Of a DNA stretch of 64,000 bases, positions 30,396 through 41,245 are shown piece by piece (positions within the stretch are counted from its first letter, which is position 1; each line of letters starts with the position of its first letter). The translations under genes and the position numbers were made by a program. The notes below the pieces were generated by a model that worked only from the letters and a program-made list of their open reading frames with translations, was not told where the DNA came from and made no database searches. The stretch is from Phymatolithon calcareum (lineage: Eukaryota; Rhodophyta; Florideophyceae; Hapalidiales): the NCBI GenBank assembly GCA_977006965.1, contig OZ345371.1:2480001-2544000 (forward strand), in the 5' to 3' direction.

Positions 30396-33300
30396 ATGAT
30401 CACCTCAATGACAGTTGGGATCGGAAGACCACGTTAAATCGAACCAGGCCAATGTGCCCAAAAGGAAAGAATGAGACTTTCGCTGTTTGATCGTTAAGCG
30501 CATAAACTCAGGCTGAGGTTTCGCTGTGATTTGGCTGGGGTCTTTCTTGGTTCGGCCTCAAACTGCACGTCGATCCACAAAGCTATATTCGCAGTTCTAC
30601 AATTTACAGCGCAGTAATTTCAGGTACACACAACTCAGTAGAGCACACGTGTGCTGTATAGTTCTATCGACCTGTGCAGAGCGGACTCCCCAACTGATGC
30701 CTTCCTCCAACCAGCTTCTGAGGACTAGTACTGAATTTAAGTCCAAATATCTATTTGATATACCTTATTTTGAGTTCGGACTCCATTATTCACGTCATCA
30801 GCAGGCGCGAGTATGTTAATACCTCATTGGTTCCGTGCCTTTGAATTTTAACAGTCCGCACCGTAATAATTGGGTGCAGGTCACTTTCTCCAGCGCAGAG
30901 TACAGACATGGTTCTGGTGACATACACTTGAGGCCATTTCCAATGAGTTATTCGATGCACTGCAGAAGGCAATGGTCCCAGGGTATACCTGTATTTCAGT
31001 CGGCTTTGATACGGGTACGTTCGTACATACATTACAGTTCCATATTTGTACAATCGTGAAATTACGCTCGATCTAGTATGTGTCATGACACACGGCCGGC
31101 TTGATATTGTTTCTAAAATGTACAGAATTCTAGAGAATTCGAGAGCCAAAAGCAGCTGCTTCCATTAATGGAAACGTTGCAATTGCAACGTATTCATTCG
31201 GCCGACGCCCTCCTATCCCCGCCCGTGCACTTTAAATAGCTCGTGCGAGCGCTTTGCATACCATGGTATATCGCGAACGCAATCTACCAGACCATCGATG
31301 GGATCCGCCCTCGAATGCTACCAGCATCTACTTCGCTTCTCGTCATCGCCTGCCTCGTGCAACGCTCTTCAATCCGGCGGGCGGACGGTACGAAATATGT
31401 CCTCGTGGCGTATATCGCTGCTGTACAACAGCATTGACTTCCAAAATCGATAGATTCGTTCGCAGGCAGATCGAACGAGCACCTTTCGCCCCTGGAGCTC
31501 TACTGATCGCACCAACGGTATCGTCAAGTTCGATTGAACATGCGTACAGTTGAGGTGGAGTGTGCACAGCACCACGGTGTCTGCCGATCGTATTGTTCAT
31601 CTCGAAAAAATGTATCCAGATTCAATGTACGTCCATTCACTTTTCTGATACGATATTACGCCTCCTGATTGCAGGTACCGTCACTGAATGCAGGCATCGT
31701 AACAGATATCTTTCTTATTCACGCCGCTCGATCAAAGAACGCTCCCAATAACGGTTAGTGCAATCCACTCATTCTTACGTTCGCGCAGATAACATGTCTC
31801 TCTAACTACGGGTTCTCTTCCTTCTTCTGGCATTATTTCAGGAATAACTAGTCCTATTGCATAAGGCGATATTCATGAGAAGGCAGGGCGCATCACCCCG
31901 GCACAAAGCGCTGCAGTCTTTTACATTTCCTGTACGTTACAATTTCCTTCTCTCCACACCTAAAATCCTCCGTATCCACTGTACTTCATCGTAACCCCTC
32001 AGTAACGGTCAGCTTTCTGCAGAGAAGGGTCTGTCGTACTCTACCTTTTGTCGTACCGAAGTTCTAACTCGATTCCCTGTTCTGCAGTTGCAATGAAATA
32101 AGCCTTCACGTAGTATTTCTTGTGTTGCACCGATCTATGGAAATCGTTCTCTGCGCTTTGCCAACATCGTTCCCATACTTTTTCAATGCAACCTTCACTT
32201 CTACCACTTTCAGGCGTACATATATCGCAATAATGATAAATAAACCTCTTTTGATGGTCATATACAATTCCTTTCTCTAGGATACATTCTCCCAATATTA
32301 CGAACATTGATCGCTCTCGATCGGGAAATTTGCGCATTCCAGGATATACACCTACCCGTCCGTGTAACACACCAAAGGGCATCCCAGAACATCAGCGTTC
32401 CGTCTCATGAACACGTAATACCACAATGCATAGTAGCACGAGAGGTATGTGCTGAACGCCTCAGAGGTCATGTCCCTGGCACAATGACCCGTCAAACAAA
32501 ACACAACGTCTACAATTTCAGCATGCCTATTTACAAGTGCCTTAACTTTTTCTCCCTATTCAATAATACCTTGGGTCCCGTTCGCATCAACAGTCAACAA
32601 ACAATAATTCGCGACAGGTGCTTACACATTACAGAATATCCACTTGACCGTGCCTTAACTTTTTTTACACGTTCCAGAAAAGGCAAATTTGCCATCTGTG
32701 AGCGACGAAAGTACCCCCTCCAAACAGCCAAATTGGTCTTAATACACGGCGCGCGCTTCCCTGGTGCAGCGGAATGTTAGGAGGGGTACAAAAGCAGGAG
32801 CTGTGTCATACCGAATTTTAATGATAAGCCTATGTGGCGTCTGTATGAAGCAGCGCAGGTAGGGCGAAAATGTATCATAAACGTAGCCGGTTGATAGAAA
32901 AAATCCAGCCTACAGCTCGCGCATATTATGGACCGTAATGCAGCGAAGCCTCTCGTGTGTAACAGCGATGGACGTTCTCGGAGGTGAGCAGCTCGTCTGG
33001 CGAGCCCGGGCTTCAAATCAGCCGTGCGTTCCGAGCTGGAACTGTCGCTTGACAAATTTAGGTCCAAATAATAGTCGAGGAGAAGCTAGCCTTGTGCCGT
33101 GCACTCTACGGCCTGCCAAACCTGCAACAGTTCGACGTGCGCGAAGCAAGCTTAACCGAAGTCGCCCTCGCGTCGGCAGCGTCCCGTCCCTTCGTCTGCG
33201 CCTCGTAACCCCGAGTACCGCGTTCAAAGGCTGCAGAAGCTGGTACCTCTGCTGGCTCTCGTCTTTTGTTTCAATAAACAATCTCGTTTATCAAGTTGTT

Positions 33301-33758
33301 GTTTTTGGTGTTTTTCTTCTTACCCCTCTAACTATCTTAGCCAGACTGCCACCTTATAAACCCGTGAGGGGCACTCTAGCCACATTCTATGATAACGAAT
33401 ACACGTAGTAAACATTTCGTGAGCATCCTCGTCATTATTTCGACAGGAACAAGCGGCTCGGTCGCGCGCTCATCCGTTGGTGGTCCTCTCTTGCGAGAAG
33501 TGCTCGCATGATCCATTTCTGCGAAATATAACCTATCACTTGCGGCCATCACTTAATTTTTGATATAAAGATTTCCTCATAATTAATCTGACACAACGCA
33601 GGTAACATTTAATTAAAATTAAGTTTTTGAAACATAAAGTTTCTGCTTTTGTCCCGCTCCTAACATTCCCCTGCGGTAACGTAACATTTCAAAAACGCAA
33701 GTGCTACCGCCAAGTCTAATTTTCCTTGGGCTACTATGATACTGTACTACTCCACAGT
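30396..33758. other. Gene-poor spacer
   Basis: No frame with a recognisable domain in 3.3 kb. Small frames at 30790-31149, 31254-31553, 32307-32780 and 32938-33408 overlap others on both strands. An imperfect palindrome GTTGCAATTGCAAC lies at 31176-31189. Around 33090-33130 a frame reads LCRALYGLP, which resembles a copia RT phrase but has no supporting context. Confidence 0.3.
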
Positions 33759-34755
33759 CTACTCCCCAGCAATGAGCATTTCCATTTCTTTCGCGACTTC
33801 CTGCAGCCTCTGCGACAAAGACGCTGAATCAGCTGCAATTCTCGCAGCTCCAAGTTCAATGCCACGTCTTCGTGAATCATTATCATGAATCATAAGCGTG
33901 CCAAGCGCGACAATCAGAGGGAACAACACGCTTTCCTCTTTCTCTCCATCGGCAGCTTTCACAACAGCAGCCATGACCACTTCGCGCTCTGGCAAACGTG
34001 CCTGTAAACTATTCAGCAACAATGCATAGTTGGACAAAAGTTCAGCAAACATTTTTCGTGCTTTCTTATCCGTTGATTGAGCGGCACGAGAGCAGGCGGC
34101 AATAACCTTCTGGCATTTCTCCTTCGCAACGCTTTTTGCCGTGTCGTTAGCGAACAAGTTGCATGCAAACATGCAAGCCGTAATCAAAACCTTCTCGTCT
34201 GCACCGGGCGCGCATGCGTGCGCCAGAACGTCATCAAGAATCGCTCCGTTTGACTTCGCAAAGAAAAACGACTCGGCATTAGGAAGTACCACGGCAAGGC
34301 GCGCGACACCCAACGAAGGAACACACAGTTTGTCGGAAACTTCACCAGGTTTTCAACAAGAGTGCTTTCTGCACCCGTGATGGCAGTACCGGCATCGTGC
34401 AACTTAGGGACAAGAGACTCTGTAAAGAGTGTCACCTCGGCGTCGCTCAAACCACCAATTCCTTGGTCTTCGCGGAGGCTTCCGTTGCTTTCTAACACCT
34501 TTTCCACAATCGCATTGACTTGTCGAGAAGTGCGGTAGGTGACAATGGGCACGGTATATGTCGCTCATTGGGCCGCACTGCTGGTGTGAAACCGCCGGGG
34601 ATGTAGAGTGAATCACCTGTGAGAGGGTCTCCTCGAGTTTCGCGCGAGCTGGGTCCAGGCACCGCGCGTTCTACAGGTGCTGAGCTTGCGTTATCGCCTG
34701 CTCCGCCGTTGAAGGTTTCATCGACAGGAACTTCGCCTCGGCGCTGGCTTGTCAT
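33759..34755 (-). pseudogene. PLAA/Doa1-like PUL domain remnant
   Basis: Three overlapping minus-strand frames read as one protein with two frame changes. 34755-34560 ends with RGDPLTGDSLYIPGG, a DP-x-TG-x-x-x-Y-x-PG motif seen between the PFU and PUL regions of PLAA/Ufd3/Doa1 proteins. 34552-34330 gives VPIVTYRTSRQVNAIVEKVL to ENLVKFPTN. 34330-33759 gives the helical repeats: SLGVARLAVVLPNAESFFFA, then LITACMFACNLFAND, then LSNYALLLNS, ending IAGE. This is the armadillo-like PUL fold that binds Cdc48/p97 in ubiquitin handling. The WD40 part typical of the family is absent. The 5' end is in frame with the 764-aa protein across a TGA at 34756-34758. Frame changes could be real lesions or tiny introns; lesions seem likelier. 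Confidence 0.6.
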
Positions 34756-35112
34756 TCAAGCGAGCTCAGGGTACGAGTTCCGCAATATCTCTTCGATGGA
34801 GCCGCTCAAGGCGGCTGGGCCTACCCCTGGAACGGGGATTCCGAATAGTGTGTCCTCTTGCGGGGCTTGCCGTTGTCCAAATGTGCCCCGTGCGACGGCG
34901 AGCTGAACAATCTGTGTCAGGTCAATCGTGCCTTCAGGCGACCCTCCAGGTTCGGTCCTTTGTGGCGGCTGAACTGTTTCATCGACTGGAACTTCGCCTT
35001 GGTGCTGCCTTGCCCGTCTAGCCAGCTCAGGGTCGTTCCGCAAAATCTCTTCGATAGCTTCGCAGACGGCGGCTGAGCCTACCCCTGGAAAGTGGATTCC
35101 GAATAGTGTGTC
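34700..35112 (-). repeat. 258-bp tandem module in the 764-aa gene
   Basis: Units start at 35112 and 34854 on the minus strand (period 258 bp = 86 codons). The second unit runs across the TGA at 34756. A partial third copy of the TEPGG-TIDMTQI part lies at 36895-36999, near the gene's 5' end. Confidence 0.75.
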
Positions 35113-37050
35113 GTCTTGCGGGGGTGGCCGCAAAAGTGGACCGTCAGATAGCTCCTTTAGGCGCAGGCTGGTCTCAGTGCCGGTACCGGCGAAAGTATTG
35201 CATTCGAAAAAGTGCAGACAGAGTTTCCGAATGCCGGGGAAGGTCTCAGACTCGGAAGCCTTGTCGATGATGCAAATCCCGTTTCTCCGCTTAATCTTGT
35301 AGGCCCGATCTGTGACAAAGTCGTACGCGTCCTTCTTGCCGGTGACATAACCGATATTGTGCAGGTCTTCACTTTTCAACCCGCCCCTGAGCTCCATCAT
35401 CCCATTCAGACGTCCCCGGGCGAAGCACATGTCCGTGGGGTGCAGCCAATCAATTATATCATTCTCCATGGCTAGGACTTTCTTCGCCATCGTTTTGTCG
35501 CCGAGGTAACGGTACACCTGCGCTCTCTCGCGGAAGACCCACTTTCCCAGAACCAGGTTCCTGAGCACGTCCGGTTCGTTGAACAAAAGCTTTATGAGCG
35601 TAAACAGGGTAACCACGGTGACAGTGATGAAGGTGGCGCTGTCTGCAATTCGCGCATAATCATTCTTGCGCTTCGCCGGGTCGTAATAGCCCACCATGAT
35701 CGCGCCAATTACACACGCCAGCAGGTACGCAATCATTAGAATCCTGTAGTACACTGGGGCTCTAATCACGGCACCGTCCTTGTGGTAGCGTATGCCCTTC
35801 ACCTTCTCCTTGATCTTCCGTTTTTCGAGAGCATCGTCATGACTGGGGAGCCCTTTGATGAGCCCAACTTGTTTGATGGACTTGACCCTTGTCTCTATCG
35901 CAATATCAGCGTATGCCAGTAAGTCGTCGATCGGGAATGGTTCTGCTGGGCTTAAAATTGCCACAAGCTTCGCCCATGATTGCTGCGCGCGCATGTCCTG
36001 ATCTCCGTAGTAATCCTCGCGGTTATTGGGACTATTGGCCTCCCTGTTTGCAGTGCCGTACAACTTTAGCCGGAAGGTAACTGTCAGGGGCAGATCTTCG
36101 GCCTGAGACTTCTGACAAATTACGTAGGATCTTGCGGCTCCGAAACCGCCCGATTGCCATGGTTTCGAAACCATATAGGAACCGAGGAAGTCTGCTCCAT
36201 CTGCAATGCTATTAAGCGCATTGCGCATGCCTTTGCCGAGTGCCGCCCCGACCATCAAGTCGATGGCGAGCCCAACATCAGTGAAATGCTTGATACTGTC
36301 GATAACGCGTTGCTTCATGGTCACCAAGTCTTTGTTATTTGGAAGACTTTTTCCGGTAGATTCTTGTGACTTCAGCTTGCCGTCAATCTCTTCTTGCAGC
36401 TTGGCTAGCCTTTCCAATGCGATTCGGCGATTGTTCATGTCTGCTGCATGTGAATTCTCTTGTTCCGGTGCAATATCCGAGTTGTCTTCATCAGTAGGAT
36501 CTCCAACTGGGAGACTGCTCTGTCTTCCTGCCGACTGGTTCTCAGCATCTTCAACGATTGGAACTCTTTCGAGTTCGAACATATTCAGAACTGCATCACC
36601 CGAACTTTGCGATTCTGTGGCAGCTGCTGGCCGTGGGAGCTGGTCAATGTACCTCCGTATCGCTTCCTTTGCGACCCTCATGGCGTCTGCTGACGCATGA
36701 GAGATGCCATCTGCGACGTTGCGAGAGAAATGTACAAAGACAATGTTCCGACGATCGCTATGGCGGAGGCGCGAGATGGTCAACGCGGCGTTAACGACTT
36801 CATTGTAAGCCCTGAAATCGCGGATCGAAAGCATGCCTTGTTGCTGGCTTGCATCTTCAGAGCAGCGCACGAAGGTTGGGCATACCCCTAATTCCCGTTG
36901 TCCTAATTTGCTCAGTTTGGCCGCGAGCGGAGCAATCTGTGTCATGTCAATCGTGCTGCCAGACGGCCCTCCAGGTTCGGTCCTTTGCGGCAACTGAACC
37001 GAATCTGAACGCTGTGCTCCACCGCCGGAACACGCGGCGCCTGAAGACAT
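34756..37050 (-). CDS. 764-aa unrecognised protein with two membrane segments and repeated modules
   Basis: A long uninterrupted minus-strand frame. Residues 17-52 hold LPQRTEPGGPSGSTIDMTQI, a module repeated near the C-terminus. Residues ~205-255 are a charged helix (ALERLAKLQEEIDGKLKSQE). Two hydrophobic segments at ~434-456 (ILMIAYLLACVIGAIMVGYY) and ~471-490 (ATFITVTVVTLFTLIKLLF) suggest an integral membrane protein. Residues 640-764 contain two copies of an 86-residue unit: DTLFGI-x-F/V-PGVG, then EEILRN-PELA, then GEVPVDET and TIDLTQI. The frame ends TGA, directly followed by ATG, and continues in the same frame into the PUL relic. I recognise no family. It is the only large open frame nearby without transposon motifs, so probably a host gene, perhaps chimeric. 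Confidence 0.6.
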   Translation of the reverse strand: MSSGAACSGGGAQRSDSVQLPQRTEPGGPSGSTIDMTQIAPLAAKLSKLGQRELGVCPTFVRCSEDASQQQGMLSIRDFRAYNEVVNAALTISRLRHSDRRNIVFVHFSRNVADGISHASADAMRVAKEAIRRYIDQLPRPAAATESQSSGDAVLNMFELERVPIVEDAENQSAGRQSSLPVGDPTDEDNSDIAPEQENSHAADMNNRRIALERLAKLQEEIDGKLKSQESTGKSLPNNKDLVTMKQRVIDSIKHFTDVGLAIDLMVGAALGKGMRNALNSIADGADFLGSYMVSKPWQSGGFGAARSYVICQKSQAEDLPLTVTFRLKLYGTANREANSPNNREDYYGDQDMRAQQSWAKLVAILSPAEPFPIDDLLAYADIAIETRVKSIKQVGLIKGLPSHDDALEKRKIKEKVKGIRYHKDGAVIRAPVYYRILMIAYLLACVIGAIMVGYYDPAKRKNDYARIADSATFITVTVVTLFTLIKLLFNEPDVLRNLVLGKWVFRERAQVYRYLGDKTMAKKVLAMENDIIDWLHPTDMCFARGRLNGMMELRGGLKSEDLHNIGYVTGKKDAYDFVTDRAYKIKRRNGICIIDKASESETFPGIRKLCLHFFECNTFAGTGTETSLRLKELSDGPLLRPPPQDDTLFGIHFPGVGSAAVCEAIEEILRNDPELARRARQHQGEVPVDETVQPPQRTEPGGSPEGTIDLTQIVQLAVARGTFGQRQAPQEDTLFGIPVPGVGPAALSGSIEEILRNSYPELA

Positions 37051-37575
37051 GATGAGCGCTAATTTACGATGGATTCAGAGCTGTGCCCGATGCTAGCGGT
37101 ACACCGCGAACGCCGGAAGTTTTATACAAAGAGAGCATTATATGTCATGAAAACATAAGCTGTGTTTTGTGCTCGGCAGTCAGAATTTTATGCCGTGGAA
37201 GATGTTGTACAGATTTCGTTCCGAATAGCGCATGACGTCGGAAGAGCACTTTCCGCCGTTATGCATCCCATCGTGGACTAGATTTGCGCACCTAAATTGC
37301 ATATATAGATCTTGTCACTCTGTGGTGCCTTGTCTGGAAACGAGTGATGGAAGGGGAACTTGCACTAAACTGGGACTTCCTTTTCAGATCGAAATTTTTC
37401 TCGCTGTTTTTTTGCACAAGGGTTCATGAAGTTTGCACCAGATCTATAGATCTGTATACATGTCTTGCATTGTTGATATGCCCTATATACGGTAACGTCG
37501 AAAACTATGTTTGAGCTAAGGATTCCCGTGTGGAAGTGCATGAGAAATTTTTTTAAAATTACCGTAATGTACAGT
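37051..37575. other. Spacer upstream of the 764-aa gene
   Basis: Should include the promoter of the minus-strand 764-aa gene. No motif stands out. The small plus frame 37232-37429 has no domain. Confidence 0.3.
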
Positions 37576-37650
37576 TGTATACCCAGTTATAATTTAGCTC
37601 GACGTATTTTTAAATACAATACGACTAGCTAAATTATAACTGGGTATACA
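37576..37650. repeat. Perfect 24-bp inverted repeat hairpin (mini-element)
   Basis: Left arm 37576-37599 starts TGTATACCCAGTTATAATTT. Right arm 37627-37650 is its exact reverse complement. The loop is 27 nt and itself partly palindromic. A 75-bp foldback of this type fits a small MITE or a transcribed hairpin. Confidence 0.85.
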
Positions 37651-38396
37651 GTACTTTGCTGTGTCTACTACGATATTCCCGCTGACTGTACTGTTCCCAC
37701 TGTAACCCTGCTGCAGTAGCAGAACCACCAGTAGTTTAATTCTGGATAGCTAGTACAAAAATTAATATCGGACTGCCAAACAACACTATATTTTCCTCGA
37801 AAGACCACCATGGTGGTCTGTAGGCAGGGGTAGTGCCAATTCCATTGCTCGACATTGCTGTTTGTTGCGCAATTAAACAATTCAATTGCTCACTACGGTT
37901 AGTCAGCAATTCGGATTGCAATTTGAATACTTCCCGCAATAGTCAAGTTAATTGTTTATTCATGCCTCTTCTCCTAAGTGTACGAAACTTTCGTCTTGTG
38001 CGATAGCCTGTTCAACACGCTGGTTGACAACGCTTGACATAGCTTCCTTCACAGTTTGATCATCCCTGTAAGAGCGGTTGATTGACGTGAATGGAAATCT
38101 CGAGGCTGTTCGCGAAGGAGTTGCATTAGCTGCTGTACAACTTGTTTCGAATTCGGTTTCGGTTTCGGAATAGGTAGTACCATGATTGGAAGAGCGAAAT
38201 TTGTTTAGGTGTTGTCGAGTGGGTCTGGTTGTGTGCTTTGGATAAATGTACGACTTCACTTTTTATATTGACTCTTCTATCTGTGTTTTCAGAAACGGCA
38301 CTCTAGACACCCATACCGTTATACTTGAACAGATGAATTCAGGAACGTTGTAACTACAGTATATACAGTACATAGAATTTTACGTACCTAACACTA
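37651..38396. other. Spacer with weak minus-strand frames
   Basis: Frames 37960-38259 (99 aa, polar, begins MKSYIYPKHTTRPTRQHLNK) and 37736-37939 on the minus strand have no recognised family and lie in different phases. AATTGC/GCAATT motifs are frequent at 37840-37930. Confidence 0.3.
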
Positions 38397-38466
38397 GGGG
38401 AGCACGGCAACATTTTGGCCCGATAGTTATTTAGTTGATTTGGGCCAAAATGGTGTAGTGCTCCCC
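38397..38466. repeat. Imperfect 25-bp inverted repeat hairpin (mini-element)
   Basis: Left arm 38397-38421 (GGGGAGCAC...CATTTTGGCCC) pairs with 38442-38466 (GGGCCAAAATG...GTGCTCCCC) with about four mismatches around a 20-nt loop. Size and form are like the hairpin at 37576, but the sequence is unrelated. Confidence 0.8.
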
Positions 38467-38844
38467 CGGTGAACGCTTATACTGGCCCGAGTTATATAAT
38501 AAAATTAGATGCTATCGACAACAAATTACCACGTACTACGCATGATACATTTGAAGTGATCGTTATTCCCGACAACTCTGCTCTTGCTGAACTACATATA
38601 CACTTTCGTACAACCTACCTACCAGCAATTCGAATTGCAATTCTTCATCAGAACCCAATTTGGGTCGAATTGCTACGAATTGCAATTAATTGCAATAGCA
38701 ATGGATTGCGCAAGACCCCTGTTTGTAGGGATGTGGACGCCTTGTAAGGCCAGTCAAAAGAAGTCCGTTGATCCTCTCTCCAAAAGTTTTTAACACGCCA
38801 TACAGCAGTACAATTGGACGGGATACACGAATCAACGGATTAGG

Positions 38845-38940
38845 AAAAACACTCAGAAACACTCTTCAAACTGTACGGGAGCTGCTTTTCGGTACTTGTT
38901 CATTCTATTATATCGCCTGGTCCGTAATAAAGAGACGGAG
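38845..38940 (-). mobile_element. LINE 3'-tail fragment
   Basis: Minus-strand copy of the tail found in LINE A and LINE F. It shares ACCAGGCGATATAATAGAATG and CCGTACAG in the antisense of 12589-12650 and 19065-19160. Non-coding. Confidence 0.6.
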
Positions 38941-39360
38941 TGCACGTGGTCAACCCAATGGGTCAACAAACGAACGCAAGAAGCAAGAACAGACTGGCAC
39001 TCACTGGTAAATATAGGCCATTTTGTGGTAGGGGCGAAAAATATGACAGAGCAACTCATATCTGTGTTCTAGCCTCTACTGCACGATTCTCGCTTCGACT
39101 CCGTGACTTTAAGGAGAGTTCAAAAACACGTTCATTACTGGGCACGTCGGGAGTAACAGGAACATTCAACGTCAAACACTATGCTACAGAAGTAACCGCA
39201 CGCCTGTTAAGCCAGTTACTTTCTGTAAAGAAGACTTGCGGTTCGCACGGGGGCAATTTGAAACCAAGGCGCAAATTTTGGACCTGCAAACACAGTTTGT
39301 TTTGTGTTTAGTGACTGTTTAAACTAAGCAATACGCACTCTAATCACTCAAACACTCGAC
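38941..39360. other. Leader region before Copia-1 gag
   Basis: A plus frame 38940-39311 (123 aa) has no recognised domain. The stretch could be the untranslated leader or left LTR of Copia-1, but no matching right LTR was found near 60.3 kb. Confidence 0.3.
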
Positions 39361-39723
39361 ATGGCACCAGCTATCACCCCGGCTGTGTCGAAGGCTTTCT
39401 TATCAAGGATTGCGATAAGATTGAACTATGTTGACAAAAATGACGTTATCGTCATTAACGCTGATGAACCCATCAAGGACGTTTTGGAAGGCTCGTTTTT
39501 GGAGAGCAAAGATTTTGCGACGACAATTGCTGAATGTTTTCCACCAGAGCGGTACATTTTCGCAGCGTACCAATGCCTATGAAACATGCAAAAGTTTTAT
39601 ATGAATCATTAGACCCATTTGTTCTATCGGAAGAAGACCAGATACTGAAAAGGAAGCTTATGGCTTCTGCTGAAAAATCATAGGGACTAATCAATATTCC
39701 AATGTGTCCTCGGTTCAAAGAAA
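39361..39723 (+). pseudogene. Copia-1 gag, first part
   Basis: Starts ATG at 39361 (MAPAITPAVSKAFLSRIAIR) and is open to 39582. After a frame change it continues with KHAKVLYESLDPFVLSEEDQ, meets a TAG at 39681-39683 and reaches CPRFKE at the junction with the gypsy insert. It has no diagnostic motif alone. The assignment rests on its position and on the frame joining across the gypsy insert to the protease part. Gag would form the particle. Confidence 0.55.
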
Positions 39724-40008
39724 TGTAACAACCAGAGGTGACACGAAAGAGCAAGATGAAAACAGAGTGAGAAAAGAAATGGAAAGGGTTGAAAAGCTCT
39801 TCCTCCGAGGTCTCTTAGCTCTTGCCTTTAGTCGTGGTTGCGATTAAAGTACAAAATATCCTATGTCTATCATATTGTATACACGTATGCCTAGCGCTGT
39901 GTGCTGGCAAGGGCGAAAGAATTCTCAACCGATTGGCTGTGATCGATTCGCAGGACTATCTTCTGTAAGCAGGGCTTGCTTTGGTGAAGGAACGGCTTAG
40001 CCGCCTCT
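39724..40008 (-). repeat. 3' LTR of the gypsy element
   Basis: On the plus strand runs from TGTAACAACCAGAGGTGACA to GCTTAGCCGCCTCT. In element orientation it therefore starts AGAGGCGG and ends TGTTACA; the usual 5'-TG is missing. Confidence 0.9.
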
Positions 40009-40017
40009 GCACTGCCC

Positions 40018-41236
40018 TTATGACGACTCGGGCGTCATTGAAGATAAGAAGGATCTGGCTTTCTTCACCAAAGTCTTCCTGCTTGAAGAGTTGAGGAACT
40101 GATGGAGCATTTCCGGTGCGTCCTCGTGAATGATGCTGAGCTCCTGCCACGTGAAATCCATCTTGCCTGGGAGGTCCAGCCGTTTCAAACTTACCCATAG
40201 TTTCTTATCAAATTCGTTCAGGACCACAATTTCGTCGATTGTCTCACAGCGTGCGCCGGTGTGCATTGCGTGTTTCATCTGCTTATCGTAAGTCTTCTTT
40301 CCGATCAAGTCATGCCTATACATCGCCATTTGCGTTGCGTGCACTTGCTCATTCTTCTCAGAGATAAGATCATTCACAATGAAAACAACATCGTTCAAAG
40401 CTTCAGCGATAACACGGGGACCAATCTATCTGAATGCCAGCTTGTGATTGTCCTCTTTCGGTCTGCGGACAAGAACGTAGTCGCCGATCCCGAAGTTAGG
40501 CTTGACAATTTTCGTTTGGCGGTTGTGGGAAGCAATATGGTTTCGACGGGAGATGTTCACTTTGACCGCAACTGCTTCGTGCATGCGTTCCATGGAAGCT
40601 TGAAGCATTTCGATGTTCATGAGTTGAATTGCGCTCGCTTGCTTAATAGTTCTGGCAGAAGTCGCAGTCGCCATCGGCTCGGTTCTCAAAAACGCACGCT
40701 TCGGCTGAATTCCCGTCATGACTGCGATTGAGCAACACAGATGTCCATCGATGTTTTTGCCGAGGCGCTTGAGAGAAGACTCATTTAGAACGCGCTGCAA
40801 AATCGGTAAGACGTTGGACAATCGTGTTGGCCCAGCTTAAATTCGCTTAGTAGAAATTCACAGGCGCGCAATACCTCGCGCATGCAGCGCTGGACAGGTC
40901 CATTTGCCCATGGCGATTAAACATGTTGGTATCAGCTGCCATGCTGCGCCACTAAAATTTTGATTTCAGGATCCCAAGCGTCGAATCGTAGCCTCTGTGA
41001 CCAGCTGCGCCCGTGCGCGTAATTACGATGAGCGATAATTGCATTTCTGTGGCCCCGCGCGGAATCCAGAGGGCATCGTTAATATAGATGGTACCATCCT
41101 TGGGAAGAGCGTTTTCTGGCGCTTCTTCGACGTTCTTCTGTTTCAGCGTTATGAGTTCAAAGTGCTTAGGCCAGATGAAGTTTGCATCAGCTGTGCTAGA
41201 GACAATATCGTAATGTATGAGGGAGATTCGACACAC
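40018..41236 (-). pseudogene. Gypsy integrase with chromo-like C-terminus
   Basis: 41236-40952 encodes the start of integrase: KDGTIYINDALWIPRGATEM, then a H-x-G-x-x-G-H-R-G-like zinc-finger part seen as GAAGHRGYDSTLGILKSKF. The catalytic core is largely missing between 40950 and 40821. 40821-40426 continues with the core end: TGIQPKRAFLR, QLMNIEMLQASMERMHEAV, FGIGDYVLVRRPK. 40398-40018 gives FIVNDLISEKNEQVHATQM, then LWVSLKRLDLPGKMDFTWQE and IHEDAPEMLHQFL, a divergent chromodomain at the normal place. Integrase would insert the cDNA; this one cannot. Confidence 0.75.
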
Positions 41237-41245
41237 CTTACTGTG

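Noticed and set aside
33060-33200. Copia RT phrase LCRALYGLP
   Set aside because: Only nine residues resemble copia RT and no neighbouring RT block is present in any frame.
30396-33758. Several 60-157-codon frames as small host genes
   Set aside because: They overlap on both strands, show no motifs and are no longer than expected for random sequence of this composition.
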